Notes: generated by a model from the sequence alone, not told the origin. Shown: positions 37,109 to 46,015, numbered from the stretch's first letter. The stretch: DNA of 64,000 bases from Mycolicibacterium celeriflavum (GCF_010731795.1 NZ_AP022591.1:2666001-2730000), one strand, 5' to 3'. Program-made: numbers and translations.

Positions 37109-37450
37109 TCAGGGGGCGGGCTTGAGCGGATCGTGGCCGATCGTCATCAGCCGGTGCCGCCAGTTCTCCTGTCCTGCGGTCGGCTCGAGATCGTCACGAC
37201 GTTCGGCGTGGATACGGTCGACCACCTTGCGCATCACGCGTTCGTCCTCGTCGGTCAGGTCGCCGCGCCGCTTCTGCAGCACCTCCAAGACCGCGCGGCC
37301 CGTCTGCGTGCCGGCCTGATCCGGCATCTCCTCGGATTCCTCGCCGGCCGACCGCGTGCGCAACCAGTCCATCAGCTCACGGGAGGTCATGTTGACCACC
37401 CGGTGGAACTCCTCCCAGAGTGCGGGGTCTACGTCGACATGATGGGCCAT
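37109..37450 (-). CDS. DUF3140 family protein
   Basis: A 113-aa protein MAHHVDVDPALWEEF with SRELMDWLRTRSAGEESEE, VLQKRRGDLTDEDERVMRKVV and WRHRLMTIGHDPLK, the layout of DUF3140. The ATG at 37450 has GGAGG 8 nt upstream and is preferred over GTG 37459. It converges with menE (4-bp gap). Function is unknown. Confidence 0.85.
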   Translation of the reverse strand: MAHHVDVDPALWEEFHRVVNMTSRELMDWLRTRSAGEESEEMPDQAGTQTGRAVLEVLQKRRGDLTDEDERVMRKVVDRIHAERRDDLEPTAGQENWRHRLMTIGHDPLKPAP

Positions 37451-37507
37451 CACTTTCACCTCCGCCGATCGGCTACCCGGCGACCGGGGGAGCTAACCCG
37501 ATCCGAG

Positions 37508-37942
37508 GGTGATCCGCCCGGATTCGTCCACGTCATCGACGACACCACGATCGCGATTCCCGAGCGGCCGGGCAACAAGCGTGTCGACGGCTATCTCAAT
37601 GTCCTGCAGAACCCGCATGTGGGCACGCTGTTCCTGATCCCGGGCCGCGGCGACACGCTTCGAGTCAACGGTACGGCCAGAATCGTCTCGGACGCAGACT
37701 ATTTCGACGCGCTGGCGGTGAAAGGAAAACGGCCGCTCCTGGCGCTGGAGGTCGCGGTAGAAGAAGTATTCTTCCACTGCGCCAAAGCCTTTCTGCGTTC
37801 GGACGCATGGGACCCTTCGACCTGGAATCCGTCGGCGCTGCCGAGCGTCGCGCAGCTGCTCAAGGCGATTCGGTACGACTGGAGCCAGGCCCAGCTCGAC
37901 GAGTACCACAGCGAGGAGAACACCCGCAGCCGGCTGTACTGA
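37508..37942 (+). pseudogene. PPOX-type FMN-binding protein, N-terminally truncated
   Basis: The frame encodes GDPPGFVHVIDDTTIAIPERPG, GTLFLIPGR, DTLRVNGTARIV, EVFFHCAKAFLRS and NPSALPSVAQLL. These are the central and C-terminal parts of pyridoxamine-phosphate-oxidase-like FMN proteins of the ~200-aa DR_2398 type. Homology begins at the GDPPGF motif. The roughly 60 residues that should precede it are absent, and the frame runs into the 5' end of the oppositely oriented DUF3140 gene. It could still be translated from ATG 37439/37442 as an ORF of about 167 aa. Confidence 0.65.
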
Positions 37943-37948
37943 CCCCCC

Positions 37949-38004
37949 GGCGATTTGGGGGTTGAGTGGTCGCGGTGAGCGCAACCAGCTACACCGAAAT
38001 CACC
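37949..38004. repeat. Dispersed intergenic palindrome, copy B
   Basis: The right arm ACACCGAAATCAC (37991-38003) is identical to copy A at 30719-30731. The left arm GGCGATTTGGGGGT pairs with it imperfectly (11 of 14). The inner TGGTCGCGG/GCGCAACCA stem is also degenerate. It lies between the PPOX remnant and the next rightward gene. Confidence 0.65.
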
Positions 38005-38022
38005 AGTCATTAGGGTGGCGGC

Positions 38023-39378
38023 ATGCGGACAGGTCGCAAGGAGGCGGTGGCGGTCGCTGTCGGCGTGGTGTTGGTCGTCGCCGCGTTCGTCATACCGCAC
38101 CTGCATCTGGGCATCGTCACGCCGCTGATCAACGCGACGCCGAAGCGCTTCCACGACTACGCCGACACCGCGCCGATCTTCGGGTGGTGGAACGCACACG
38201 TCGGATGGGGCACGATTGCGGCGATTCTGATCGGCGCAGCGGCGGTGCTGTGGGGGCCGTCGCTCGCGCAGCGACTGCCGTGGCGCGCGGTCCTGTGGGT
38301 CACCTGGCTGACGGCGTGTGCGTGGGCGTTCTCGCTGGCGATGGTCGACGGTTGGCAGCGCGGCTTCGCCGGGCGGCTCACCGACCGTCACGAATACCTG
38401 CGACAGGTGACGACCGTCACCGACATCCCCTATGCCCTGCGTACGTTCGCCGACAGAATCCTTGACTATCAACCGGATTCATGGATCACCCACGTGTCGG
38501 GGCATCCGCCGGGGGCGCTGCTGACATTCGTCTGGCTGGACCGCATCGGTCTGGGCGGGGGCGCGTGGGCGGGGCTGCTGTGTCTGCTGATCGGCTCGAG
38601 CGCGGCCGCCGCGATCCTGGTGGCGGTGCGCGCGCTGGCCGATGAGCGGACCGCCCGGCTGGCCGCGCCGTTCGTCGCGGTGGCACCGACGGCGATCTGG
38701 ATCGCGGTGTCGGCTGACGGTTACTTCGCGGGCGTGGCGGCGTGGGGTATCGCGCTGCTGGCGGTGGCCGTCGCGCGCACGACGCGTTGGCCGGCACTGG
38801 CGTCCGCTGGCGCCGGTCTGCTGTTGGGCTGGGGCATCTTCCTGAACTACGGGTTGGGGCTGATGGTGCTGCCGGCGCTGGCGGTGTTGATGTGCGCGCC
38901 GGACTGGCGGGCCTCGCTTCGCGCGGCGGCACCGGCGATCGTCGTTGTCCTCGCGATCGTTGGGCTTTTCGCGATCCAGGGCTTCTGGTGGTTCGACGGC
39001 TATCAGCTGGTGCAGGAACGGTATTGGCAGGGCATCGCCAACGACCGCCCGTTCCAGTACTGGGGGTGGGCGAATCTGGCATCCGTGGTGTGCGCGATCG
39101 GCCTGGGCAGCGTGGCCGGGATCGGAAGGTCGTTCGACATCGCCGCAATCCGACGCCGACCCGGCCTGCACATGATCCTCGTGGGCGCGCTGCTGGCGAT
39201 TGTGTTCGCCGACCTGTCGATGCTGAGCAAGGCCGAGACGGAACGCATCTGGCTGCCGTTCACCATCTGGCTGACCGCTGCGGGCGCGTTGCTGCCGCCC
39301 CGGTCACACCGGTGGTGGCTGGCCGTCAACGTGGTGGGCGCCCTGCTGCTCAACCACTTCATTCTGACGAATTGGTAA
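38023..39378 (+). CDS. Polytopic integral membrane protein (possible GT-C-like)
   Basis: A 451-aa protein with roughly ten to eleven TM helices and a hydrophilic first loop containing DYADTAPIFGWW and DRHEYLRQVTTV. There is a conserved-looking HVSGHPPGALLTFVWLDR segment near residue 160. Length and position match Rv0541c as I recall it. The layout resembles polyprenyl-phosphate-dependent glycosyltransferases (GT-C), but no decisive catalytic motif was identified. Confidence 0.8.
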   Translation: MRTGRKEAVAVAVGVVLVVAAFVIPHLHLGIVTPLINATPKRFHDYADTAPIFGWWNAHVGWGTIAAILIGAAAVLWGPSLAQRLPWRAVLWVTWLTACAWAFSLAMVDGWQRGFAGRLTDRHEYLRQVTTVTDIPYALRTFADRILDYQPDSWITHVSGHPPGALLTFVWLDRIGLGGGAWAGLLCLLIGSSAAAAILVAVRALADERTARLAAPFVAVAPTAIWIAVSADGYFAGVAAWGIALLAVAVARTTRWPALASAGAGLLLGWGIFLNYGLGLMVLPALAVLMCAPDWRASLRAAAPAIVVVLAIVGLFAIQGFWWFDGYQLVQERYWQGIANDRPFQYWGWANLASVVCAIGLGSVAGIGRSFDIAAIRRRPGLHMILVGALLAIVFADLSMLSKAETERIWLPFTIWLTAAGALLPPRSHRWWLAVNVVGALLLNHFILTNW

Positions 39379-39429
39379 CGGACGCGAGTCAAGCAGACAC
39401 CTGCGGCCGCGCGACTGGACTCTGGTGAC

Positions 39430-40698
39430 ATGGACCCGATCGACCGCCCGCGGCGACAGCGGCTGATCCGCTGGCGCAGCCCGCTGCGCGGGTTGTGGCT
39501 GACGTCGGTGTTCGGCGCGGTGCTGTTGGTCGGGTTGCCGGTGGTGATCCTCACCGGCCTGCTGTCCTACATCGCTTACGGGCCGCAGTTCGGTCAGGCC
39601 ATTCCGGCCGATGTCGGTTGGCTGAAGTTGCCGACCTTCGACTGGCCCACCGATCCGTCGTGGCTGTATCGGCTCAACCAGGGTCTGCATGTCGGGCTCG
39701 GACTCGTGCTGGTGCCGGTGGTGCTCGCGAAGCTGTGGTCGGTGATACCCAGGCTCTTCGCCTGGCCGCCGGCGCGCTCGATCGCCCAACTGGCCGAACG
39801 TGTTTCGCTGCTGATGCTGGTCGGCGGCGTGCTGTTCGAAATCGTCACCGGCGTGCTGAACATCCAGTACGACTATATTTTCGGGTTCAGCTTCTACACC
39901 GCGCACTACTTCGGTGCGTGGGTGTTCATCGCCGGGTTTCTGGTGCACATCGCGATCAAGATTCCGCGAATGTGGGCGGGGTTGCGGTCCCGGTCGATGC
40001 ACACTGTGCTGCGTACCTTGCGCGAGGACACCGTCGCGGATCCGTATACGCCCGACGGGTTGGCCCCCGCCGACCCGGAACCCGCGACGTTGAGCCGTCG
40101 CGGCGCGCTGGCGCTGGTCAGCGGCGGCGCAGCGGTGGTCGCCGTACTCACCGCCGGGCAGGCCATCGGCGGGTGGACCAGGCCCGCCGCCCTGCTGCTG
40201 CCTCGCGGACGGACCCGCGGTGACGGACCGAATGACTTTCAGGTCAACAGGACCGCCGCCGCGGCGCGGATCACCCCCGACCTGACCGGCGAGCGTTGGC
40301 GGCTCGCCCTGACCGGCGGGCCGGTGCCCGTCGTGCTGGATCGCACGATGCTGACCGAAATGCCCCAGCGCACCGCCCGCCTGCCGATCGCCTGCGTCGA
40401 GGGCTGGTCGACCACCGAGACCTGGACCGGCGTACCGCTGCGCGACCTCGCACGACTGGCCGGCGTGCCGGAGCCCGCGTCGGCGTTCGTGCGGTCGGTG
40501 GAACGACGCGGTGCGTTCAATCGCGCGACGCTGCAACGCAATCAGGTCATGCACCCCGACGCCCTGCTGGCACTGAAGGTCAACGGCGCCGACCTGTCAC
40601 CCGACCACGGGTTTCCGGCCCGGATCATCGTTCCCGCGCTGCCGGGTGTGCACAACACAAAGTGGGTGGCCCGCATCGAGTTCAGGCCGGTGGATTGA
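39430..40698 (+). CDS. Cytochrome b561-like / molybdopterin oxidoreductase fusion
   Basis: A 422-aa protein. Residues 20-180 hold four TM helices with His residues typical of b561-type haem ligands (LNQGLHVGL, YTAHYFGAWVF, FLVHIAIK). A twin-arginine motif SRRGALAL at residues 222-229 then precedes a fifth hydrophobic helix. The C-terminal domain (residues 255-422) is a YedY/sulfite-oxidase-like molybdopterin domain with the Mo-ligand Cys in CVEGWSTTETW. The design suggests Sec insertion of the b561 part and Tat export of the folded Mo domain. Electrons may exchange with the quinone pool. Substrate is unknown. Confidence 0.88.
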   Translation: MDPIDRPRRQRLIRWRSPLRGLWLTSVFGAVLLVGLPVVILTGLLSYIAYGPQFGQAIPADVGWLKLPTFDWPTDPSWLYRLNQGLHVGLGLVLVPVVLAKLWSVIPRLFAWPPARSIAQLAERVSLLMLVGGVLFEIVTGVLNIQYDYIFGFSFYTAHYFGAWVFIAGFLVHIAIKIPRMWAGLRSRSMHTVLRTLREDTVADPYTPDGLAPADPEPATLSRRGALALVSGGAAVVAVLTAGQAIGGWTRPAALLLPRGRTRGDGPNDFQVNRTAAAARITPDLTGERWRLALTGGPVPVVLDRTMLTEMPQRTARLPIACVEGWSTTETWTGVPLRDLARLAGVPEPASAFVRSVERRGAFNRATLQRNQVMHPDALLALKVNGADLSPDHGFPARIIVPALPGVHNTKWVARIEFRPVD

Positions 40699-40699
40699 C

Positions 40700-41173
40700 A
40701 TGCGCGCCGGGCGTTTCCGTGATGTGTACGGATCACATCCGTTGCACCTGCTGACATTGCTCGCCGGCTTCGCGTTGTTCGGTTGTGTGCTCGCCACGAT
40801 CACGCCCGCGGCGCTGTGGAACTCCCGCACGTGGTGGCAGTCGATCGTGGTGTGGTTCGCCGCTGCGATCGTCGTCCACGACCTCGTGCTGTTTCCGCTG
40901 TACGCGTTGGCCGACCGGATCCTGGGGCGGAGCACTCGAATCCCTCGGCTGCCGGTGCCGCTGCTGAACTACTTGCGGATCCCTGCGCTCGGTTCCGGGC
41001 TCACACTGCTGCTGTTCCTGCCCGGGATCGTCGAACAGGGCGAGGCGACCGTGCTGGCCGCCAGCGGGCAGACTCAGGACCCGTTTCTGGGCAGATGGTT
41101 GCTGTTGACCGCCGCGATGTTCGGGGTGAGCGCGGCCGTCTACGCCATCCGGTTGGCGACGAGCAGACGCTAG
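40700..41173 (+). CDS. Four-TM membrane protein following the molybdoenzyme
   Basis: A 157-aa protein from ATG 40700, 1 bp after the molybdoenzyme stop, with about four TM helices (LLTLLAGFALFGCVL, VVWFAAAIVVHDLVLFPLYAL and two further). The intramembrane His in VVHDLVL may be functional. Tight coupling suggests a role with the preceding enzyme. No family is recognised. Its stop interlocks with that of the convergent methyltransferase gene. Confidence 0.75.
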   Translation: MRAGRFRDVYGSHPLHLLTLLAGFALFGCVLATITPAALWNSRTWWQSIVVWFAAAIVVHDLVLFPLYALADRILGRSTRIPRLPVPLLNYLRIPALGSGLTLLLFLPGIVEQGEATVLAASGQTQDPFLGRWLLLTAAMFGVSAAVYAIRLATSRR

Positions 41174-41799
41174 GACAGCGTCAGGCTCGCAACCACCCGG
41201 TTTCCGATCGGATGGACCCTGGTCAGCACCAGCCCCGCGTGCTCGGCGATCTCGGCGGCGCAGTCGATGCCCACCGAGGCCCATTGGAACCAGGGGCCGA
41301 CCGTGCACGACGACTCCAACCGGACCCAGCCGGTGCGGATACCGTTGGTCAGCGCCTCGAACTCGGCGATGCAGCGACCGCCACGGCGCAGCAACTCGGC
41401 CGCCCTGCGCAGCACCCGCAGCGGGTCACCGCCGAGCCCCACGTTGCCGTCGGCCAGCAGTACGGTCTGCCACCGACCGGTCGCAGGCAGTTGCCCGAAC
41501 ACGTCCCGGCGCAACACGGGAGCGCCGTTTCGGCGGGCCAGGCCGACAGCGGTCGCGGACTGGTCGACACCCAGTGCGGGGACACCGCGTCGGATCAGCT
41601 CGATCACCAACCGGCCGGGACCGCAGCCGAGGTCGATCGTGGGACCTTCGCAGAGGTCGACGACGGCCCTGTCGAACCGGCCGTCGGCGTGCGCACCACC
41701 GATCCAGTTGTGCACGGGGAGCTTTCGCACCTCACCGTCATCCTGGCGGATCCAACAGCACTCACCGTCGAGGGCGCGGTCGTAGAGTTGTCCCAGCAT
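41170..41799 (-). CDS. SAM-dependent methyltransferase
   Basis: A 209-aa class I methyltransferase with motif I TIDLGCGPGRLVIEL (near residue 72), a following acidic residue in LGVDQSA, and LLADGNVGLGG. ATG 41799 shares a base with the stop of the upstream gene (TGATG). It is the last of three overlapping leftward genes with the TIGR04282 and GT2 genes. Substrate is unknown. Confidence 0.85.
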   Translation of the reverse strand: MLGQLYDRALDGECCWIRQDDGEVRKLPVHNWIGGAHADGRFDRAVVDLCEGPTIDLGCGPGRLVIELIRRGVPALGVDQSATAVGLARRNGAPVLRRDVFGQLPATGRWQTVLLADGNVGLGGDPLRVLRRAAELLRRGGRCIAEFEALTNGIRTGWVRLESSCTVGPWFQWASVGIDCAAEIAEHAGLVLTRVHPIGNRVVASLTLS

Positions 41800-42461
41800 C
41801 AGGCCCGCACCGCTTCGGTTGCACGCGCGAACCGGCTGTGCGGCAAGCACTCCCGGCGGACGACGCCGACGTCGTCGAGAGTGTCGAAATCCGCGAGCAT
41901 GTCGACCATGGCGACGTCGACCCCGTCGCTACGCAACGCCGCGAGCGTCATCGCGCCGGTGTCGGGCCGCGACATCGGCACCGTCCTCAGGCAGTCCGCC
42001 ATGGACGGCCGCGAGACGCCCAGCACCCACCAGCCGCCGTCCTCGGCGAGTCCGAGCACCGCGTCGGTGCCGATCAGGTTCCGGCCGCAGCCGGCAAGCA
42101 GTTCGGCGCTCACCTGCGGGGTGTCCATCCCGATCTGCAGGACCGGGATACCGGTGGACGCGTCGGCGTGCGCGTTCGCCAATCGCTCGGCGAAGTCGGC
42201 GCCGCGCTGGGCCAGCACCGTGAAATCCGCGAGGCTGCGGCGTATTTCGTCGCCGCGACTCGCGCAGTTCAGGTCACCGGTCATCGCGACGACCCTGCGC
42301 TCGACGGGTGCGCTGGCCACGGCTTCGAGTGTGTCGAGCAGCGCGGCCGCGGCGATGTCCGCGGCGGCGGTGGCACCGATCGACGCCGCGAGGCGCGTCT
42401 TCGCCAACCCCGGCACGGGTGCCTTGGCCACTACCAGCGCGGTCACCGGTAGGACCGTCAT
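41799..42461 (-). CDS. TIGR04282-family glycosyltransferase-like protein
   Basis: A 220-aa GT-A fold protein: VVAKAPVPGLAKTRLA at the N-terminus, LQIGMDTPQVSAELL and AEDGGWWVLGVSRP. These are signatures of the family first named for arsenosugar biosynthesis, which resembles nucleotidyl/glycosyltransferases. The ATG overlaps the GT2 stop (ATGA). It matches Rv0540 in my memory of the M. tuberculosis order. The true product is unknown. Confidence 0.85.
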   Translation of the reverse strand: MTVLPVTALVVAKAPVPGLAKTRLAASIGATAAADIAAAALLDTLEAVASAPVERRVVAMTGDLNCASRGDEIRRSLADFTVLAQRGADFAERLANAHADASTGIPVLQIGMDTPQVSAELLAGCGRNLIGTDAVLGLAEDGGWWVLGVSRPSMADCLRTVPMSRPDTGAMTLAALRSDGVDVAMVDMLADFDTLDDVGVVRRECLPHSRFARATEAVRA

Positions 42462-43114
42462 GAGATCACCCGCCAGAAGTCGAGAGCCGCCACCGCACTG
42501 CCGCGCAGCGAACCGCTCACCTTGGACCTCCCGCCGGTTCGCGGGCCATAGGCGACGTCGCGCTCCACCACGTGCCAGCCCGCAGCGGCCGCCCGGACTA
42601 GCAGTTCGAGCGGATACCCAGATCGGCGATCGCTCACACCAAGGCCGAGCAACGCATCGCGGCGGGTGACGCGCATCGGCGCGATGTCGTGCACCAGCAA
42701 ACCGTGGCGCCGGCGCAGCCGCCAGCACACCGCCGCGGTGCCCAGCCGGGCATGCCAGGGCCACTTCACGTCGGGCACCGGCCGACGCCGGCCGATCGCC
42801 ATGTCCGCGCCGCGGTCGAGCTCGTCGACCAGCGCCGGCAGGTCACCCGGGTCCAGTGAGCCGTCGGCGTCCAAAACCGCAACGATCGGCGTCGTCGCCG
42901 CCACCACCCCGGCATGCACCGCAGCGCCGTAACCGGGGCGTTTCTCGGCGACCACCTCGGCGCCGTGCCGCAGCGCCACCTGCGCGGTTGCGTCGGTGCT
43001 GTTGTTGTCTACCACCAGCGGCCGGTATCCGGCCGGCATCGCCGCGAGCACGCCGGGCAGTGATTCCGCCTCGTCGAGGCACGGCAGCACCACGGTCACC
43101 GGACAGTCGGGCAT
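42458..43114 (-). CDS. Family 2 glycosyltransferase
   Basis: A 218-aa GT2 enzyme with VTVVLPCLDEAESLPGVL, DNNSTDAT, the DxD-type VLDADGSLDPGDL and IGRRRPVPDVKWPWH. It resembles polyprenol-phosphate glycosyltransferases without a membrane domain (Rv0539 type). ATG 43114 is chosen; the longer frame runs through the intergenic region. It leads the three-gene leftward operon. Confidence 0.88.
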   Translation of the reverse strand: MPDCPVTVVLPCLDEAESLPGVLAAMPAGYRPLVVDNNSTDATAQVALRHGAEVVAEKRPGYGAAVHAGVVAATTPIVAVLDADGSLDPGDLPALVDELDRGADMAIGRRRPVPDVKWPWHARLGTAAVCWRLRRRHGLLVHDIAPMRVTRRDALLGLGVSDRRSGYPLELLVRAAAAGWHVVERDVAYGPRTGGRSKVSGSLRGSAVAALDFWRVIS

Positions 43115-43217
43115 GGTGTCGAGGCTAACCACCGCCCCGTGGCCCCAACCAGCCGATTGGTGACGAATCCGTGACATCGGCGCAGGTCGTGGCCGCATCG
43201 GTCTAGTCTCGGGAAGT

Positions 43218-43919
43218 GTGACGCGCGTTTTGATCGCCGACGACGACACCGTCGTGCGCGACGTCGTGCGGCGCTATCTCGAACGCGACGGACTCGACGT
43301 GGCGATCGCCCACGACGGGACGGAGGCGCTGCGGCTACTCGGTTCCCAGCGCATCGACGTCGCCGTGCTCGACGTGATGATGCCCGGCCCGGACGGGCTG
43401 ACACTGTGCCGCAACCTCCGCCAGCGCGGCGGCTATACGGTCCCGGTGATTCTGTTGACCGCGCTCGGCGAGGAGGACGATCGGATCGCGGGCCTGGAGG
43501 CCGGCGCCGATGATTACCTCACCAAGCCGTTCAGCCCGCGCGAACTGGCGTTGCGAGTGCGCTCGGTGCTGCGACGCGCGCCCTCGCCGACTGCCAGGCT
43601 GCCGTTGAACGTCAGCGTCGGCGGTCTGACGGTGTCGACGGCGGCGCGCACGGTGACCGTCGAGGGTGCGCCCGTGTCGCTGACCAACCGGGAGTTCGAC
43701 CTGCTGCTGTTCTTCCTCACCCACACCGACGTGGTGTTCAGCCGCGAAGAGCTGCTGAAGCGGGTGTGGCACTGGGATTTCGGCGATCTGTCGACGGTGA
43801 CGGTGCACGTCAAACGGTTGCGCTCGAAGCTGGGTGAACACCACCGGGTGCAGACGGTCTGGGGCCGCGGCTATCTGTGGAGCAGCGAAGCGCGCTCACC
43901 GGAAGGGCAGAGCGCGTAG
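43218..43919 (+). CDS. OmpR-family response regulator
   Basis: A 233-aa protein with a receiver domain (acidic IADDD, phospho-acceptor Asp52 in VLDVMMPG, Lys103 in LTKPF) and a winged-helix DNA-binding domain ([45 protein letters not shown]). GTG start. Its stop shares a base with the kinase start, so the two are coupled. Signal and targets are unknown. Confidence 0.94.
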   Translation: MTRVLIADDDTVVRDVVRRYLERDGLDVAIAHDGTEALRLLGSQRIDVAVLDVMMPGPDGLTLCRNLRQRGGYTVPVILLTALGEEDDRIAGLEAGADDYLTKPFSPRELALRVRSVLRRAPSPTARLPLNVSVGGLTVSTAARTVTVEGAPVSLTNREFDLLLFFLTHTDVVFSREELLKRVWHWDFGDLSTVTVHVKRLRSKLGEHHRVQTVWGRGYLWSSEARSPEGQSA

Positions 43920-44941
43920 TGCCGACCGACCTGTGGGAGATCATCGGGTTGGCGTTGGCGTGCTCGGTGCCCGTGGTGCTCGCCGGTGCGCTCGTCATCC
44001 GCCTGGCCCGGTCCTGGTCGCTGGCGGTGAGCATGGTGGCGCTGGTGCTCATTCCGGTGTTGGCGACGTTCACCGGCGTCCTCGGCGCCAGCGGGTTCAT
44101 GATCACCGAAACCTTCGAGCAGACCGCGATTGTCTTGGTGATCGTCTCGGTGGTGACGATTCCCGCCGCGGTGATGCTGGCGCGCTACCAGGCCCGCCGC
44201 ACCGTGTGGGAGCAGGAGATCCGCGAGTCCGAACGGGCCGCCGAACAGTCGCGTCGCAGGCTGGTCGCGTTCGTCAGCCATGACCTACGCACCCCGCTGG
44301 CCGGCATACGCGCGGTATCCGAGGCGATCGCCGACGGTGTGGTACCCGACGCCGAAGTGCGGGTGCACGCGAAAACCATTGAGCACGAGTCGATCCGACT
44401 GTCCGAGATGGTCGACGACCTGTTCGAGATGTCGAAGATCAACGCGGGTGCGATCCAGCCGGTGTTCGACAAGGTCGCGCTCGACGAGGTCGTCGACGAC
44501 GTCCTGACCGCCCACCGGATCGCCGCCGAGCGCGCAGGCGTGGCGTTGACGGTCGACCTGCCTGCGACGCCGGTGCGGGTGCTGGGCAGCGACCGGGCAC
44601 TGGTGCGGGTGTTGTCCAACCTGGTGGCCAACGCGATCGCCCACACCCCGGCGGGCGGCCGGGTGCTGCTGGCACTGGGATCCGACGAGAACGGCGCGTG
44701 GGCGCGCGTCGACGACACCGGCGTCGGCATCGACGAGGCCGATCTGCCGCGGGTGTTCGACGTCGCGTACCGCGGCTCGAACGACCGGGTGCCACGGGCG
44801 GATTCGTCACTGCCCAGCGGTTCGGGGTTGGGCCTGGCAATCGCCGCGGGCCTGGTGCAGGCGCATCGCGGGACGTTGTCGGCACGCAACCTGGGCAGCG
44901 GCGCGCGGTTCGAAGTGCGGTTGCCGCTGGCGGCGGACTAG
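43919..44941 (+). CDS. Sensor histidine kinase
   Basis: A 340-aa protein from GTG 43919. Two or three TM segments lie in residues 5-87 with almost no extracytoplasmic domain. The H-box is [13 protein letters not shown] (His121), and the HATPase domain has [17 protein letters not shown] and [12 protein letters not shown]. The small external part suggests intramembrane sensing. Its stop TAG (44939-44941) lies inside the target duplication of the IS element and is intact. Confidence 0.93.
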   Translation: MPTDLWEIIGLALACSVPVVLAGALVIRLARSWSLAVSMVALVLIPVLATFTGVLGASGFMITETFEQTAIVLVIVSVVTIPAAVMLARYQARRTVWEQEIRESERAAEQSRRRLVAFVSHDLRTPLAGIRAVSEAIADGVVPDAEVRVHAKTIEHESIRLSEMVDDLFEMSKINAGAIQPVFDKVALDEVVDDVLTAHRIAAERAGVALTVDLPATPVRVLGSDRALVRVLSNLVANAIAHTPAGGRVLLALGSDENGAWARVDDTGVGIDEADLPRVFDVAYRGSNDRVPRADSSLPSGSGLGLAIAAGLVQAHRGTLSARNLGSGARFEVRLPLAAD

Positions 44942-44942
44942 T
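44937..44942. repeat. Left target-site duplication of the IS element
   Basis: ACTAGT at 44937-44942 is repeated at 46016-46021. It contains the kinase stop codon. Confidence 0.8.
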
Positions 44943-44964
44943 TGTACCGGGACAGGACGTTGGT
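44943..44964 (+). repeat. IS left terminal inverted repeat
   Basis: It starts TGTACCGGGACAGG and ends GTTGGT. It pairs with 45994-46015 at 17 of 22 positions. Confidence 0.8.
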
Positions 44965-44989
44965 AGCAGGCGTGTCGGCTTGATGTGAG

Positions 44990-45045
44990 GAGAACCTCCG
45001 GATGAGGTGTGGCTTGTCTAGGTCCACCACCGTCCGGAGGTTCTC
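44990..45045 (+). promoter_or_regulatory. Leader hairpin hiding the transposase ribosome-binding site
   Basis: Perfect 13-bp arms GAGAACCTCCGGA (44990-45002) and TCCGGAGGTTCTC (45033-45045) end at the base before the GTG start. The right arm contains the GGAGG Shine-Dalgarno site (45036-45040). In an RNA starting outside the element the site would be buried, a known way for IS elements to avoid activation by read-through. Confidence 0.7.
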
Positions 45046-46006
45046 GTGTCCCACCGTAATGCCCGTACGACGTTTCACGGCCGACTGCTGATAGTGCAGC
45101 GGTATCAGGCCGGCTGGGCTAAAGCCCATATCGCCAAGGCGATGGGGGTGTCGCGCAAGTGCGTACACACCTGGATCACTCGCTACGAAACCGACGGCGA
45201 GGCGGGCCTGTGCGACCGGCCCTCGCGCCCGCATACCACGCCCACCCGGGTTACCCACGGCCTCGAAAATCAGATCGTGGCTTGGCGGCGTCGGCACCGC
45301 TGCGGTCCCGACGAGATCAGCGCGAAGCTGGGTGTGTGCGCCCGCACGGTGTCGCGTGTGCTGCGCCGACGCGACGTGCCCTATTTGCGTGACTGTGACC
45401 CGATGACCGGTCACGTTATCCGCGCCTCCAAGGCCACCGCCGTACGTTATGAACGATCCCGGCCCGGTGAACTGGTCCATATGGACGTCAAGAAGCTGGG
45501 CCGCATACCCGACGGAGGCGGTTGGCGCACACGGGCGCGGTAACACTGGCTTAGATGTCAACCGGCGTAACGGGTTTGACTACATCCACTCACTTGTTGA
45601 TGACTACAGCCGGCTGGCCTACAGCGAAATCCTTCCCGACGAGAAAGGCTCCAGCTGCGCTGGGTTTCTGCGCCGCGCCGCAGCCTACTTCTGCGCCCAC
45701 GGCATCCCTGCCATCGAACAGATCATGACCGACAACGCCTGGGCCTACCGATACTCGCTACGCGAAGTCAGCGCTGAGCTGGGCGCTCGCCAGATCTTCA
45801 TCAAGCCGCATTGCCCCTGGCAGAACGGAAAGGTGGAACGCCTCAACCGCACGCTGCAGACCGAATGGGCCTACAAGCGCGTCTTCACCTCCAACAGCCA
45901 ACGCGCCGCAGCCCTTGCCCCCTGGCTCAAGTACTACAACACTCAACGGCGTCACAGCGCACTCGGTGGACTGCCGCCCATCAGCCGACTGCAACCAACC
46001 TCATGA
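45046..46006 (+). pseudogene. IS481-like transposase, frameshifted
   Basis: The first part (45046-45543, GTG start) holds the HTH (YQAGWAKAHIAKAMGVSRKCVHTW) and the start of the catalytic core (GELVHMDVKKLGRIPDGGGW). The second part, open in another frame to 46006, continues with NGFDYIHSLVDDYSRLAYSE, MTDNAWAYR and WQNGKVERLNRTLQ, the DDE core including the last Glu. The frames must join near 45530-45540. IS481 transposases are normally one frame, so this copy is probably inactive unless the shift is a sequencing error or is recoded. Confidence 0.85.
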
Positions 46007-46015
46007 CCGAGTACA
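45994..46015 (-). repeat. IS right terminal inverted repeat
   Basis: Reads ACCAACC...GAGTACA on the plus strand, the imperfect inverse of 44943-44964. Confidence 0.8.

Larger units (their letters stand above)
44943..46015. mobile_element. IS481-family-like insertion sequence, 1073 bp
   Basis: The element has 5'-TGT...ACA-3' ends and imperfect 22-bp terminal inverted repeats (44943-44964 and 45994-46015, 17 of 22 matches). A 6-bp duplication ACTAGT flanks it. It carries one transposase gene split by a frameshift and a leader hairpin. The transposase has an IS481-type HTH plus DDE integrase core. It sits precisely between the kinase and nitronate monooxygenase genes and damages neither. Confidence 0.9.
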
